From Henckelia pumila (lineage: Eukaryota > Streptophyta > Magnoliopsida > Lamiales > Gesneriaceae), in the NCBI RefSeq assembly GCF_033568475.1, contig NC_133121.1, positions 74,606,589 to 74,670,588 on the forward strand: a stretch of DNA of 64,000 nucleotides. Direction: 5' to 3'. Each line of letters begins with the position of its first letter. Within the stretch, counting starts at the first letter, position 1. The translations under genes were made by a program, and so were the position numbers. Below are positions 1 through 10,587 of this stretch, piece by piece. The notes below the pieces were generated by a model. The model saw nothing but the letters and a program-made list of their open reading frames with translations, did not search any database and had not been told where the DNA came from.

Positions 1-1632
1 TACTTCAGCCTTGAATTCTTTGAACTTTTCAAATGCTTCAGACTTATATTTCATTAAATATAAATACCCATACCTTGAATAATCGTCAGTAAAGGTAATG
101 AAGTAGGTGTGGCCATATTGAGTCCCAACTCTAAATGGTCCACAAACATCTGTATGGATCAAATCCAACAGATTTTGACTACGCTCAGGTTTCCCCTTAA
201 AAGGAGATTTAGTCATTTTCCCTTTTAGGCAGGATTCACAAGTAGGTAGAGAGTTAATATCAGACATATCAAACATGCCCTCTCCCACTAGCTTGTTCAT
301 CCTCCTTGAGGAAATATGACCTAGTCTAGCGTGCCAAAGGTTTGCCGGGTTTTGACTATCGATTTTCCTTTTGTTTGTTGTTGCCGGTTTGTCAATACAA
401 TTCACTGGAACGTCTTTTAGTTTTAAATTATATAGATCGTTTTCAAGTTGTCCATTTCCAATTAAACATTCATTCTTGTAAATACTGCAAATCCCATTCA
501 CAAAATTACAAGAATAACCATCTCTATCAAGCATAGAAATAGAAATAATGTTTTTAATTAAATCTGGCACAAATAAAACATCTCTCAACAATAATTTAAA
601 ACCATTCTGCAAAATCAAACAAACATCTCCAATGGCCGTAGCTTCAACTCTGGAACCATTCCCGAGCCTCAGCTGGGTCTCACCCATTCTAAGCCTGCGA
701 CTTCTTGTCATCACCTGCAAATCATTGCAAATGTGAGATCCACATCCGGTATACAATACCCAAGAAGTTGTATTAAGTGACATGTTTATTTCGATATAGA
801 ACATACCCTTTGCAGTTCCCAACTGCTCAAGATACTCCTTGCAGTTGCGCTTCCAATGACCCGGCTTCTTGCAGTAATGGCAAACATCCTTGGATTTTCC
901 ATCGTTTGAAGCCTTTGTCTTTTGCTTCTTCTCGGGTTCCACTTTCTTGGGTGGGGCAGAACGTTTCTTGCCCTTCATACTTGGCCCCTTCTTAGCAGAA
1001 GATGAGGAGCCCACCAAGAAAGCTGGCTTATCCTTCTTAAGTGTGGATTCATATGTAACGAGCATATTGACCATCTCTTCAAGGGTGGCCTCTATCTTGT
1101 TCATATTAAAATTTATCACGAATCCATCAAATGAAGAAGGAAGAGATAGAAGCAGCAAGTCCACATTGAGTTCATGCTCCAACACCAAATCAAGGGTCGC
1201 TAACTTCTGTATGAGCCAAATCACTCGTACCCCATGATCACGGACCGAAGTCCCTTCACGCATGCGGCACGTCATCAACTCCTTAACAGTAGAGAACCTT
1301 TCAGCCCTCGACTGAGCCCCAAAAAGTTCCTTGAGTTGCGTGTGAATGTCAGCAGCATTCACCGTGTCCTCAAATCGCCTCTGGAGTTCATCAGACATCG
1401 AGGCTTGCATATAGCATTTGGTCTTGATGTCATGGTCGCACCATGCATCAAGTTTGGCCAATTCCTCCGGACTTATGTCAGCTGGTGCTTCCTTCGGAGG
1501 TGCTTTCTCTAACACGTAGAGCATTTTCTCCGAAGTTAAGACAATCTTCAACTTCCGGAACCATTCCGTATAGTTGGCGCCAGTCAGCTTGTTTTGTTCG
1601 AGGATCGAGAATAAAGGATTTCGCGAATTCAT
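1..1632 (-). CDS. Copia A gag-protease-integrase polyprotein, 5' part, cut by window edge
   Basis: This is the N-terminal part of a Ty1/copia Gag-Pol polyprotein; the rest lies left of the window. I read 544 codons from the start at 1632 (MNSRNPLFSILEQ) to base 1 and found no stop. It aligns with the copia C frame with no net insertion or deletion. Gag comes first, with a CCHC knuckle (CHYCKKPGHWKRNC, residues about 251-264). The protease follows, then the integrase zinc-binding region and the start of the integrase core. The integrase motif HTDVCGP near residue 495 is intact. The protease is not: at 751-753 the codon gives VLYTGCG instead of VLDTGCG, so the catalytic aspartate (residue 294) is tyrosine. 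From family knowledge, this should block polyprotein maturation in cis. Function in Gag assembly and integration is inferred from homology. Confidence 0.9.
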   Translation of the reverse strand, partial: MNSRNPLFSILEQNKLTGANYTEWFRKLKIVLTSEKMLYVLEKAPPKEAPADISPEELAKLDAWCDHDIKTKCYMQASMSDELQRRFEDTVNAADIHTQLKELFGAQSRAERFSTVKELMTCRMREGTSVRDHGVRVIWLIQKLATLDLVLEHELNVDLLLLSLPSSFDGFVINFNMNKIEATLEEMVNMLVTYESTLKKDKPAFLVGSSSSAKKGPSMKGKKRSAPPKKVEPEKKQKTKASNDGKSKDVCHYCKKPGHWKRNCKEYLEQLGTAKGMFYIEINMSLNTTSWVLYTGCGSHICNDLQVMTRSRRLRMGETQLRLGNGSRVEATAIGDVCLILQNGFKLLLRDVLFVPDLIKNIISISMLDRDGYSCNFVNGICSIYKNECLIGNGQLENDLYNLKLKDVPVNCIDKPATTNKRKIDSQNPANLWHARLGHISSRRMNKLVGEGMFDMSDINSLPTCESCLKGKMTKSPFKGKPERSQNLLDLIHTDVCGPFRVGTQYGHTYFITFTDDYSRYGYLYLMKYKSEAFEKFKEFKAEV

Positions 1633-2789
1633 TGTATGAAATACTGAAAAGGAAAAACAGACATATATCAATGATTGTTTAACAATTTACTAAGACATAA
1701 AATAGGCGAATTTAATTTTATGAATCTCACTCCCACTATTTTAACGATTTCACCACCCTCTAGTGAAAACGGGAAACTTTTTCCTTAGTGAGAACATGGA
1801 GTCCAATTGACAAACTTATGGTCCCGAATAATATCAGCCAACCATAATTCTCAAAAGGTAGAGCCCAATTGCTTCCAAAGCAACCCCCATGTGTTTACCT
1901 CATGTCCAATAAGGGCCCAATAATATGACGCCGTTTAAAGTGACATGTCAAGATGACCCATCAATATTAAGTTGTGATGGACGGTCGCCATGTGGATCCC
2001 CCAATAATATGAGCCGATCCCATGGGAGTTCCACCCAACTTACAACATTTGTCGATCCAATGTACAGCTTTCCGACGGACGGGCCCCCCCAATAATATGA
2101 GCCGGACCGTATCCGCGGGTAGCATCACATTCATTGACCGTTGATGGAAGGTAGGAACATTTAAACAATATTTAAATTTCCTTTATTTATCTTGATATAA
2201 ATTTTAAATCATATTTAAAATGAGGGATTTTATTTATAAAAATATTTGTCTCATCATTTTTAATTTATTGCATGCATTGCCGGATTCACGCAATTTATGT
2301 CTAAACATGCATACAATCATAATATCACATATTATATAGGATGATCGATTCCATTTCTAATTGACCCGTGGTTGCCAATCACGGGTCTTAGTCCAATCCT
2401 AGGTAATATGCAGTATGCAAATGCAATCCTATTACATATGCTTCCAATTTACATTTCTTCAGTCTTCATTGTCTGCTGGGCCCACCATCTTCAAATCTTG
2501 ATCTCCCACTAAATCTAATGTATTTACAATTAAATAACAATGACAAGTAGGGGATACATTTTTAGGGGGTGGGAACGGGCTATAAACCAAGCCCACTTTT
2601 ATTACATATGACATTCATATCGGGCCATAAACCAGGCCCATTAATAAAACCAACAACAATAAAGACAAAATGTAAATTCCTAACATACACCTACAAAATT
2701 GGTCATGGCAATCGATCATCCTTATCCAATAACATTTAATTCAAAATTAATTTATTGGATAACATGCTGTGGCAATTCAAATTTAAACA

Positions 2790-2945
2790 AGATAAAATCA
2801 TATTTTATATATAAAATCACATTTCACATATAAAATCATATTTTATCTCCATATCAAATAAAATCATATTTTATCTATAAAATCCAATTTTACAAATAAA
2901 ATCATATTTTATCTAATATATCATAAGATCATATCTTATCATCAA
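2790..2945. repeat. AT-rich palindromic tandem repeats in copia A leader
   Basis: The core AAAATCATATTTTAT, nearly a perfect palindrome, recurs about every 20-40 bases with variants. Matching blocks occur at about 7050-7200, 24363-24515 and 31143-31295 in the other copia leaders. Function unknown. Confidence 0.7.
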
Positions 2946-3149
2946 TTGTACCAAAATAATTGATTTCAAAATTCAATTTACGGATAAAATATTAAAATTT
3001 TCCAAAAATTCAAATTTATCCAAAATCAATTTTAAAATTTACGGACTCGAACAATTCGATCCGAAATCTCGTGAACCAATCAAAAACAATTTTTGACCGG
3101 ACCAAAAATAAAATTTTAAATATTAAAATTAATAAAAATATAATTTTTC

Positions 3150-3545
3150 CCGCGGGCCACCCGGGACACTCCCGGGTTGGCCCGCACCCGGGGCGCGGGC
3201 CGGGGGCAGCCCGGCTGCCCCCTTAGGGCAGCGCCTGGCGCCGCCCTTGGGCGGCGCCGTGCGCTGCCCAAGGCGGCGCCGTGCGCCGCCCCTGGGCAGC
3301 GCCGAGCGCTGCCCCTGGGCAGCGCCGAGCGCTGCCCTGCGCAGCGCCGAGCGCTGCCCTGCGCAGCGCCTAGCGCTGCGCTGGGCAGCGCACAGCGCTG
3401 CCCTGGGCGGCGCCGTGCGCCGCCCTGGGCGGCGACGGTCGCCGCCTTGGGCGGCGCTGTGCGCCCCCTTTGGGCGGCGCCGTGCGCCGCCCGGGGCAGC
3501 AACAATTGCTGCCCCACCGGGCAGCGATCCAATCGCTGCCCGGGT
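3150..3545. repeat. GC-rich hairpin array in copia A leader, about 15 units
   Basis: Tandem units of about 22 bp, each a near-perfect inverted repeat such as GGCAGCGCCGAGCGCTGCC. Arms differ between units but stay complementary within a unit: GGCAGCAAC with TTGCTGCC, GGCGGCGAC with GTCGCCGCC, GGCAGCGAT with ATCGCTGCC. The last unit before the primer site (CGGGCAGCGAT/ATCGCTGCCCG) is shared by all four copia leaders here. The array lies about 110 bases from the primer site. Confidence 0.85.
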
Positions 3546-3653
3546 TTTGCCCCGAAAAAATTTTTTTTTATTAAAAATATTTATTTTGTTTCATAAACCG
3601 AGACTCAAAAATTTTGTACAATTGATTATTCAATCGATTGATCTGAGCAACCT

Positions 3654-3666
3654 GGCTCTGATACCA
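3654..3666 (-). promoter_or_regulatory. Copia A primer binding site (initiator tRNA-Met)
   Basis: The minus strand reads TGGTATCAGAGCC one base inside the LTR, the standard plant primer site matching the 3' end of initiator tRNA-Met. It fixes the adjacent LTR as the 5' LTR and the element as minus-strand. Confidence 0.93.
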
Positions 3667-3667
3667 C

Positions 3668-5527
3668 TGTTGGAAAACTGGCGAGTTCCCAGACCAATTA
3701 CGATTGATACCCGGTGCAGCGGAAGTTTAAAAATTTTTCATGGAACGTTTCCATGGTATGGGTATCAACCGTTCATCGATTGAATTACGTGTGTGTAAAA
3801 TTTAAATAACAATTAAATAAATTTTACCTCAAATCTCGCAACGAGATTAATGGACACCAACAGAACAATTCTGCTCTTGTTGTCTCTCCCTGGAACCGAT
3901 GAACGCCTTCAATCAGGTCCACGAACAGAGGTTTAATCCCTCTGATAGATTGCACTAGAAAATCTATCAGAAGTTTTCTGCGAAGAGAATACACGAATTT
4001 GATTCGTTATTCCTTACTGCGATTCAAAATCACAGACCGGAATTTTCTCGGGCAGAGGGGAGGGGTCGGCCGAAAACGTTTTGAGAGGGGTAGGGTTTCG
4101 AAAATCCTGTCTCAAAAATTATGACCTGTTGTGTGTAATTTCTGTACTGAAATAACTTATTTATAATGCAGGCCACTAACACCTTAGGGCCCATTAGTCA
4201 TAAGCTGGGGCCCGACAAGCAAAGCCCACTCGTTCAGAAATTAATATAAAATTCATCGTGACTCCGATTGATGAAACGATTTCACCAATGTGCACAGAAA
4301 CCATTTCTGCACGTTTTAAAGTCAAAATAAATTTTCCTGAATCCGAATTCAGTGGTTTCCAAAAATGTCCATCCCTATGTCATTTTAGGAAATCCTACTC
4401 CCTTACTCTTATTTAAGAAGTCCAACTCCTTAGTTCATTAAATTTAACTCTTTAAATTTAACTATCTCAACGGGGATTAAAACTCCATTACACTGTGTGA
4501 CCCTCAATGGTTCAGGGATACAGCTAGCCGTGGGCTCACAACTCCTTGTGACTCGGAACAACACTTTCCGACTTGCCCAACGAATCATGGTAAAGCGCCT
4601 AGCAACATCGCCCCATGATTCCCTAGGTATCACTGATAGTGCCTACAAGAACCAGTAGATTTTGGTTAGCGTACAGTACGGTCCCTTCATCCATATATCC
4701 CGATCGAATCAACAACCATTGGTATATCGAGAGTCGCTCAAGATTCGATAACTATGCAATGCATCTTGAAGATCAAATTAGTGACATCGCATGTGCTACT
4801 AAGAAACCATTTCTTAAATCACATCAAGTACTCTGGCCAGAGATTTGTCACACTAATATCTCCTCAGATCGCATAGGATATCCACACTCGCAAGTATGTG
4901 GTGAATCCTTGACAACAATGCATTGACTCCTATATGTGTCGTAACTGTACCCAATCTCGACACCTGATGACCCCCTCAGAGTCGGTAAACGAGTCAAAGC
5001 ACAGTACTAGCATATAGAGTCTCCATGATGTTTCAAGTCGTAAGGACTAATGGTGTACAACCAAAACCGCGGACTTTTTCCACTCGATAAGTGATAACCA
5101 CTTGGAAAGTCCGGATAGGGTAGTTCGACTATTCATCCTATGAATATCCATTTGCATGCTTCGAACATCTCCATGTTCCCTACCAATGAAACGTGGTACT
5201 CCGCATCGCAAATGCTAGTCTCAAACTCGAGCGATCCTTATCCTTATTATCGGACGGCTCAATCGACTAGGAACGGTTTTAGAATATACAGTGACTATAA
5301 GATGTATTTCATGATAGACATCTCCATGTTCTACCACATCTTACATACACTATAGTATATTCAAGGTCTTTATCAAAACAACAATAGTATATCACAATAT
5401 AACAATATGAAGTAATATAAAGTCATTGCCATAAAAGTGTAAATAATATTAAACAAAAGATTGTTTATACAAAGAGTCAACAAAACCCATAGCCACACAG
5501 TTGGCTCACTGGGCACCCACTCTTACA
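3668..5527 (-). repeat. Copia A 5' LTR
   Basis: An 1860-bp LTR running TGTTGG to TTACA on the plus strand, so the minus strand begins TGTAAGAGTG and ends CCAACA. It is close to the two copia C LTRs (the TTACA-ending subfamily). A TATA-like TTATAAATAA lies on the minus strand at 4157-4166. Its right edge falls in the protease region of copia D, so A appears inserted there. The expected TSD is CATCT (5528-5532); the partner copy lies outside the window. Confidence 0.9.
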
Positions 5528-5930
5528 CATCTGGTATCCAATACCCAAGAAGTAGTATTAAGAAAAACATTTATTTCAATGTAAAACATACCCTTTGCAG
5601 TTCGCAACTGCTCGAGGTATTCCTTGCAGTTACGTTTCCAATGACCGGGTTTCTTGCAGTAATGGCAAACTTGTTTAGACTTGTCCAATTTTGCATGTAA
5701 CATTTTGCCTTGAGATCATGGTCCAACCATTTCTCTAGTTCGGCCAACCTTTCGACAGTTACATTAGCCGAGGCTATTTTCGGAGAAGCCTTTTCTAACA
5801 CTTTAGAAAATCTTTTCCGAACTTAGGACAATCTTAACTTATTGAATCATTCTGTATTGTTTGCGCCAGTAAGTTTGTTTTGTTGGAGAATAGAAACATG
5901 TGGATTACTGAGATGAAACAGACAATTATC
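5528..5930 (-). pseudogene. Copia D gag remnant with internal deletion
   Basis: A broken copia gag on the minus strand. From right to left it keeps a decayed N-terminus around 5750-5930, including LEKASPKIASANV and the KCYMQ motif. It then jumps by an internal deletion near 5695-5700 straight to the zinc knuckle (CHYCKKPGHWKRNCKEYLEQL) and to WVLDT at the start of the protease, where copia A interrupts it. Relative to copia C about 180 codons of gag are lost. Stops and a changed start codon lie near the N-terminus. It cannot make a working Gag. Confidence 0.85.
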
Positions 5931-7699
5931 GATGATTGTTTAAGCAATTTACTAAGACATAAAATAGGCGAAATTTATTTTATGAATCTCACTCCCACTA
6001 TTTTAACGATTTCACTACCCTCTAGTGAAAACGGGAAACTGTTTTCCTTAGTGAGAACATGGAGTCCAATTGACAAACTTATAGTCCCGAATAATATCAG
6101 CCAACCATAATTTTCAAAAGGTAGAGCCCAATTGCTTCCAAAGCAACCTCCACGTTTTTACCTCATGTCCAATAAGGGCCCAATAATATGACGCCGATTA
6201 TTGTGACATGTCAAGATGACCCATCAATATTAAGTTGTGATGGACGGTCGCCATGTGGATCCCCCAATAATATGAGCCGATCCCATGGGAGTTCCACCCA
6301 ACTTACAACATGTGTCGATCTAATGTACAGCTTTCCGACGAACGGGCCCCCCCAATAATATGAGCCGGACCGTATCCGCGGGTAGCATCTCATACATTGA
6401 TCGTTGATGGAAGGTAGGAACATTTAAACAAATTTAAATTTCCTTTATTTATCTTGATATCAATTTTAAATCATATTTAAAATGAGGGATTTTTAATTAT
6501 AAAAATTTGTCTCATCATTTTTAAAATTTTGTATGCTTGTCGGATTCACACAATTATGTCTAAAACATGCATACAACTATAATATCACATATTATATAGG
6601 ATGATCGATTCCATTTCTAATCGACCCGTGGTTGCCAATCACGAGTCTTAGTCCAATCCTAGGTAATATGCAGTATGCAATGCAATCCTATTACATTTGC
6701 TTCCAATTTACATTTCTTCTGTCTTTATTGTCTGCTGGGCCCACCTCCATCTTCAAATCTTGATCTCCCACTAAATCTAATGTATTTACAATAAATAACA
6801 ATGACAAGTAGGGGATACATTTTTAAGGGGTGGGAACGGGCCATAAACCAAGCCCACTTTTATTACATATGACATTCATATTGGGCCATAAACCAGGCCC
6901 ATTAATAAAACCAACAACAATAAAAACAAATGTAAATTCCTAACATACACCTACAAAATTGGTCATGGCAATCGATCATCCTTATCCAATAACATTTAAT
7001 TCAAAATTAATTTATTGGATAACATGAAATGGCAATTTAAATTTAAAAGGATAAAATCATATTTCATACATAAAATCTCATTTTACATACAAAATCATAT
7101 TTTATCTTTTTATCAAATAAAATCATATTTTATCTATAAAATCCAATTTTATACAAAAAATCATATTTTACTCAATATATCCATAAGATCATATCTTATC
7201 ATCAATTGTACCAAAAATAATTAATTTCAAAATTCAATTAAAGGATAAAATATTAAAATTTTCCAAAAAATTCAAATTTATCCAAAAATCAATTTTAAAA
7301 TTTTCGGACTCGAATAATTCGATCCGACGCCTCGTGGACCAATCAAAAACGATTTTCGATCGGACCAAAAATAGAATTTTAACCTATTAAAATTTAATTT
7401 AAAAATTAAAAATTAATTTTTCCGCGGGCCGACAGGGATATTCCCGGGCTGCCCGCGCCCCGTAGGGCTCGGGCCGGGCAGCCCGGCTGCCCCTAGGGCA
7501 GCGATGAGCACTGCCCTGGGCAGCGACGATCGCTGCCCCTGCCCCGGGCAGCGATCCAATCGCTGCCCGGGTTTTTGCCCGAAAAAATATTTTTATTTTT
7601 AAAATATTTATTTTGTTTCAAAAACCGAGGCCTAAAAAATTTTTTGTACAATCGATTAAATTTAATCGCTTGATCTGAGCAACCTGGCTCTGATACCAC
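5931..7699 (-). other. Copia D 5' leader
   Basis: This is colinear with the copia A leader: AATAATATGA boxes (about 6180-6370), the AAACCAGGCCCA repeat pair (about 6845-6905), AT-rich palindromes (about 7050-7200), and a short GC-rich hairpin array (7435-7571, about 4 units). The primer site TGGTATCAGAGCC is on the minus strand at 7686-7698. No gene is seen in it. Confidence 0.8.
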
Positions 7700-9545
7700 T
7701 GTTGGAGAACTCGGCGTTCAAATCAATTATGATTGATACCCGGTGCAGCGGAAGTTTAAAATTTTTGTATGGAACGATTCCATAATAGGTATCAACCTTA
7801 CGATTAAATTGTGTGTGTGTAAAAATTAAATAACGATTATAAATTTTTACCTTTAATCTCGAATCGAGATTTTGGACACCAACAGATTTCTCTGCTCTTG
7901 TTGTATATCCCTAGAACTGATGAACGAACTGTTCTTCAATCAGGTCCACGAACGGATATTCAATCCCTCTGATAGATTGCACTAGAAAATCTATCAGAAG
8001 TTTCTACGAAGAGATTAACGAATTTGATCCGTTAAACCAGACTGTAATTCAAAATCACAGGCTGGATTTTTCTCAAGCAGAGGGAGAGGGGGCGGCGGCC
8101 ACAATCAATAAAATTAGGGTTTTCGAAAATTATTTTGTGACCTGTTGTGTGTAATTTTTGTACTGCAATAACTTATTTATAATGTAGGCCACTAACAGCT
8201 TAGGGCCCATTAATCATAAGTTCAAGCCCGACAAGCAAAGCCCGCATGTTCAGAAATTAATATAAAATTCATCGTAACTCCGATTGATAAACCGATTTCA
8301 CCAATGTGCACAAAAACAATTTCTGCACCTTTTAAAGTCAAGATAAATTTTTCTGAATCCAAATTCAGTAATTTCCAAAAATGGTCATCCCTATGTCATT
8401 TTAGGAAATCTTACTCCTCTACTCTTAAATAAGAAGTCCAACTTCTTCGTTCATTAAATTTAACTCTTTAAATTTAACTATCTCAACGGGGATTAAAAAT
8501 CCATTACACTGTGTGACCCTCAATGGTTCAGGGATACAGCTAGCCGTGGGCTCACAACTCCTTGTGACTCGGAAAAACAATTTCCGACTTGCCCATCGAA
8601 TCATGGTATGAGCGCCTAGCAACATCGCCCCATGATTCCCTAGGTATCACTGATAGTGCCTACAAGAACCAGTAGATTTTGGTTAGCATACAGTACGGTC
8701 CCTTCATCCATATATCCCGATCGAATCAACAACCATTGGTATATCGAGAGTCGTTCGAGATTCGATAACTATGCAATACATCTTGAAGATCAAATAGTGA
8801 CATCGCATGTGCTACTAAGAAACCATTTCTTAAATCACATCATGTACCCTGGCCAGAGATTCGTCACACTAATATCTCCTCAGATCGCATAGGATATCCA
8901 CACTCGCAAGTATGTGGTGAATCCTTGAAAACAAAGCATCGACTCCTATATGTGTTGTAACTGTACCCAATCCCGACACCTGATGACCCCAATAGAGTCG
9001 GTAAACGAGTCAAAGCACAGTACTAGCATATAGAGTCTCAATGATGTCTCAAGTAGTAAGGACTAATGGTGTACAACCAAAACCGCGGACTATTTCCACT
9101 CGATAAGTGATAACCACTTGGAAAGTCCGGATAGGGTAGTTCGATCATTCATCATATGAATATCCATTTGCATGCTTCGAACATATCTATGTTCATTACC
9201 AATGAAACGTGGTACTCTGCATCGCAAATGCTAGTCTCAAACTCGAGCGATCCTTATCCTTATTATCGGACGGCTCAATCGACTTGGAACAGTTTAGAAT
9301 ATACAGTGACTATAAGATGTGTTTCATGATAGACATCTCCATGTTCTACCACATCTTACATATACTATAGTATATTCAAGGTCTTTATCAAAACAACAAT
9401 AGTATATCACAATATAACAATATGAAGAAAGATAAAGTCATTGCCATTAATAAAAGTGTAAATTATATTAAACAAAAGATTGTTTATACAAAGAGTCATC
9501 AAAGCCCTTAGCCACAAGTTGGCTCACCGGGCACCCACTCTTTCA
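7700..9545 (-). repeat. Copia D 5' LTR
   Basis: An 1846-bp LTR, TGTTGG to TTTCA on the plus strand, with the primer site directly at its left. It belongs to the TTTCA-ending subfamily with copia B and E. Its right edge interrupts a gypsy 3 LTR. The expected TSD there is ATATC (9546-9550), with the partner outside the window. Confidence 0.9.
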
Positions 9546-10292
9546 ATATCATGGCATATAAATCATGCAGTCACATAATACATGCATACTCAGTCAGGAT
9601 ATCTCAAACAGTACTTTCGTACCTCAATACAGTGCAAGCTCTACCAACTCTAGGTCCACGCCTAGTCTGCTCTACACTGCCAAATGATACTGCTATCATC
9701 AAAGTGCTCTAAAAGCCTTAACTAAGCTATTGCATACTCCTAAATATTTATAGGAAGCAAAAGCTATACCTTCGTCCGTCGTTAGCCCTTTAATGTCGAT
9801 GCCTCCAGAACTTGGGCACAACTCCGCTACGATTACCGAACGCCTCGCCGACCTCCGGACCAAGCCTAAGAAGACTAGAACAGCTCCAAAATGACTAGAA
9901 AGGAAAGGAGAACTTGAAATTGGCACTTGAAAGTGAAGTCTCGGCCTTCTATTTATAGACAACAATCGGAACTTCCGATCCTTGATCGGAACGTCCGAAC
10001 CTCGATCGGAACGTCCGATCCTGCCATCGGAGCTTTCGAAGATCCTGATCTGCCACGTGTCAAAATATCACTTGTTGACTCCGGATAGGGGTGATCGGAG
10101 CTTCCGGTCCTGATCGGAGCTTCCGATCTCACCACACGTCATGCCTGACGTAATATCGATCGGAGCTTCCGATCCTGTTCGGAGGTTCCGGTCTCGATCA
10201 GAGCGTCCGAACTCACCTTTGGAGCTTCCGAACTCTACCCAAGTAATTATGATTAATTCCTTAATTACTGATTTTGGTTACGGGCTACTACA
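9546..10292 (-). repeat. Gypsy 3 LTR, 5' part, truncated
   Basis: On the minus strand it begins TGTAGTAGCCC at 10292 and matches the start of the gypsy 2 LTRs. It has several copies of the GATCGGAAGCTCCGATC-type palindrome (9963-10236). A TATA box (TATAAATA, minus strand, 9950-9957) follows. The base pairs to its right are not a polypurine tract, so this looks like a 5' LTR abutting host sequence. The host is the primer-site region of gypsy 1. Copia D cuts the LTR at its left end. Confidence 0.8.
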
Positions 10293-10587
10293 TTCAGAGC
10301 CGTTAAGATTCTTGGTCGAACTAGAGTGAGTGGGGTAGATCGAGTCTGTGTGCAATGACTCCTCGCATGTGTTTGAATTATTTAATTGTGTACTTAATTC
10401 CATGCGAGCATGCTTTATTGTTTGAGCATTATTTGAATTACATGGTTGTGTGATTTAAATTAATAAAGCATGATCTACTTGAGATATAACTGTTTCTGTT
10501 CTCGACTGGTATTCGGTATTCCAAGAGGTTGTAAGGGCACTTATGGTAGCGATTGAGATATCTCGTGTGCTAACCTTTGTTTATCAG
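10293..10587 (+). other. Gypsy 1 leader, primer-site remnant to gag
   Basis: It begins TTCAGAGCC, the tail of a TTGGTATCAGAGCC primer site cut by the gypsy 3 insertion. An AT-rich leader to the gag start follows. The 5' LTR of gypsy 1 is not in the window. Confidence 0.6.

Larger units (their letters stand above)
1633..3667 (-). other. Copia A 5' leader (untranslated), about 2 kb
   Basis: This stretch lies between the primer site and the gag start, on the minus strand. It is unusually long for a copia element. It holds three conserved CCAATAATATGA boxes between 1915 and 2100, a pair of short repeats around AAACCAGGCCCA at 2580-2645, AT-rich palindromic repeats (2790-2945), and a GC-rich hairpin array next to the primer site. 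The same order of blocks is seen in the leaders of copia D, C and B, so the leader is a family character. The open frames through the GC array are artefacts of its composition. Confidence 0.8.

Noticed and set aside
890-1682. Plus-strand frames of 70-115 codons, such as 890-1237, and their repeats at 22469 and 29247
   Set aside because: They are antisense to the copia gag-protease frame and recur wherever that gene recurs.
3116-3783. Overlapping proline-, alanine- and arginine-rich frames of 138-178 codons on both strands
   Set aside because: They are read through the GC hairpin array in the copia A leader. Open frames in several phases on both strands come from composition, and the copia C leader gives unrelated frames.
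4430-4926. Paired frames of 60-95 codons recurring in every copia LTR (also near 8425, 15288, 18184, 25961, 32487, 59022)
   Set aside because: They lie within non-coding LTR sequence and owe their repetition to the LTRs. Lengths vary and indels shift them freely.
10543-10587. Upstream in-frame ATG as the true Gag start of gypsy 1
   Set aside because: The ATG at 10588 (MGPRR) fits the usual chromovirus Gag start. The upstream extension has no visible counterpart in the related leaders, though it cannot be excluded.
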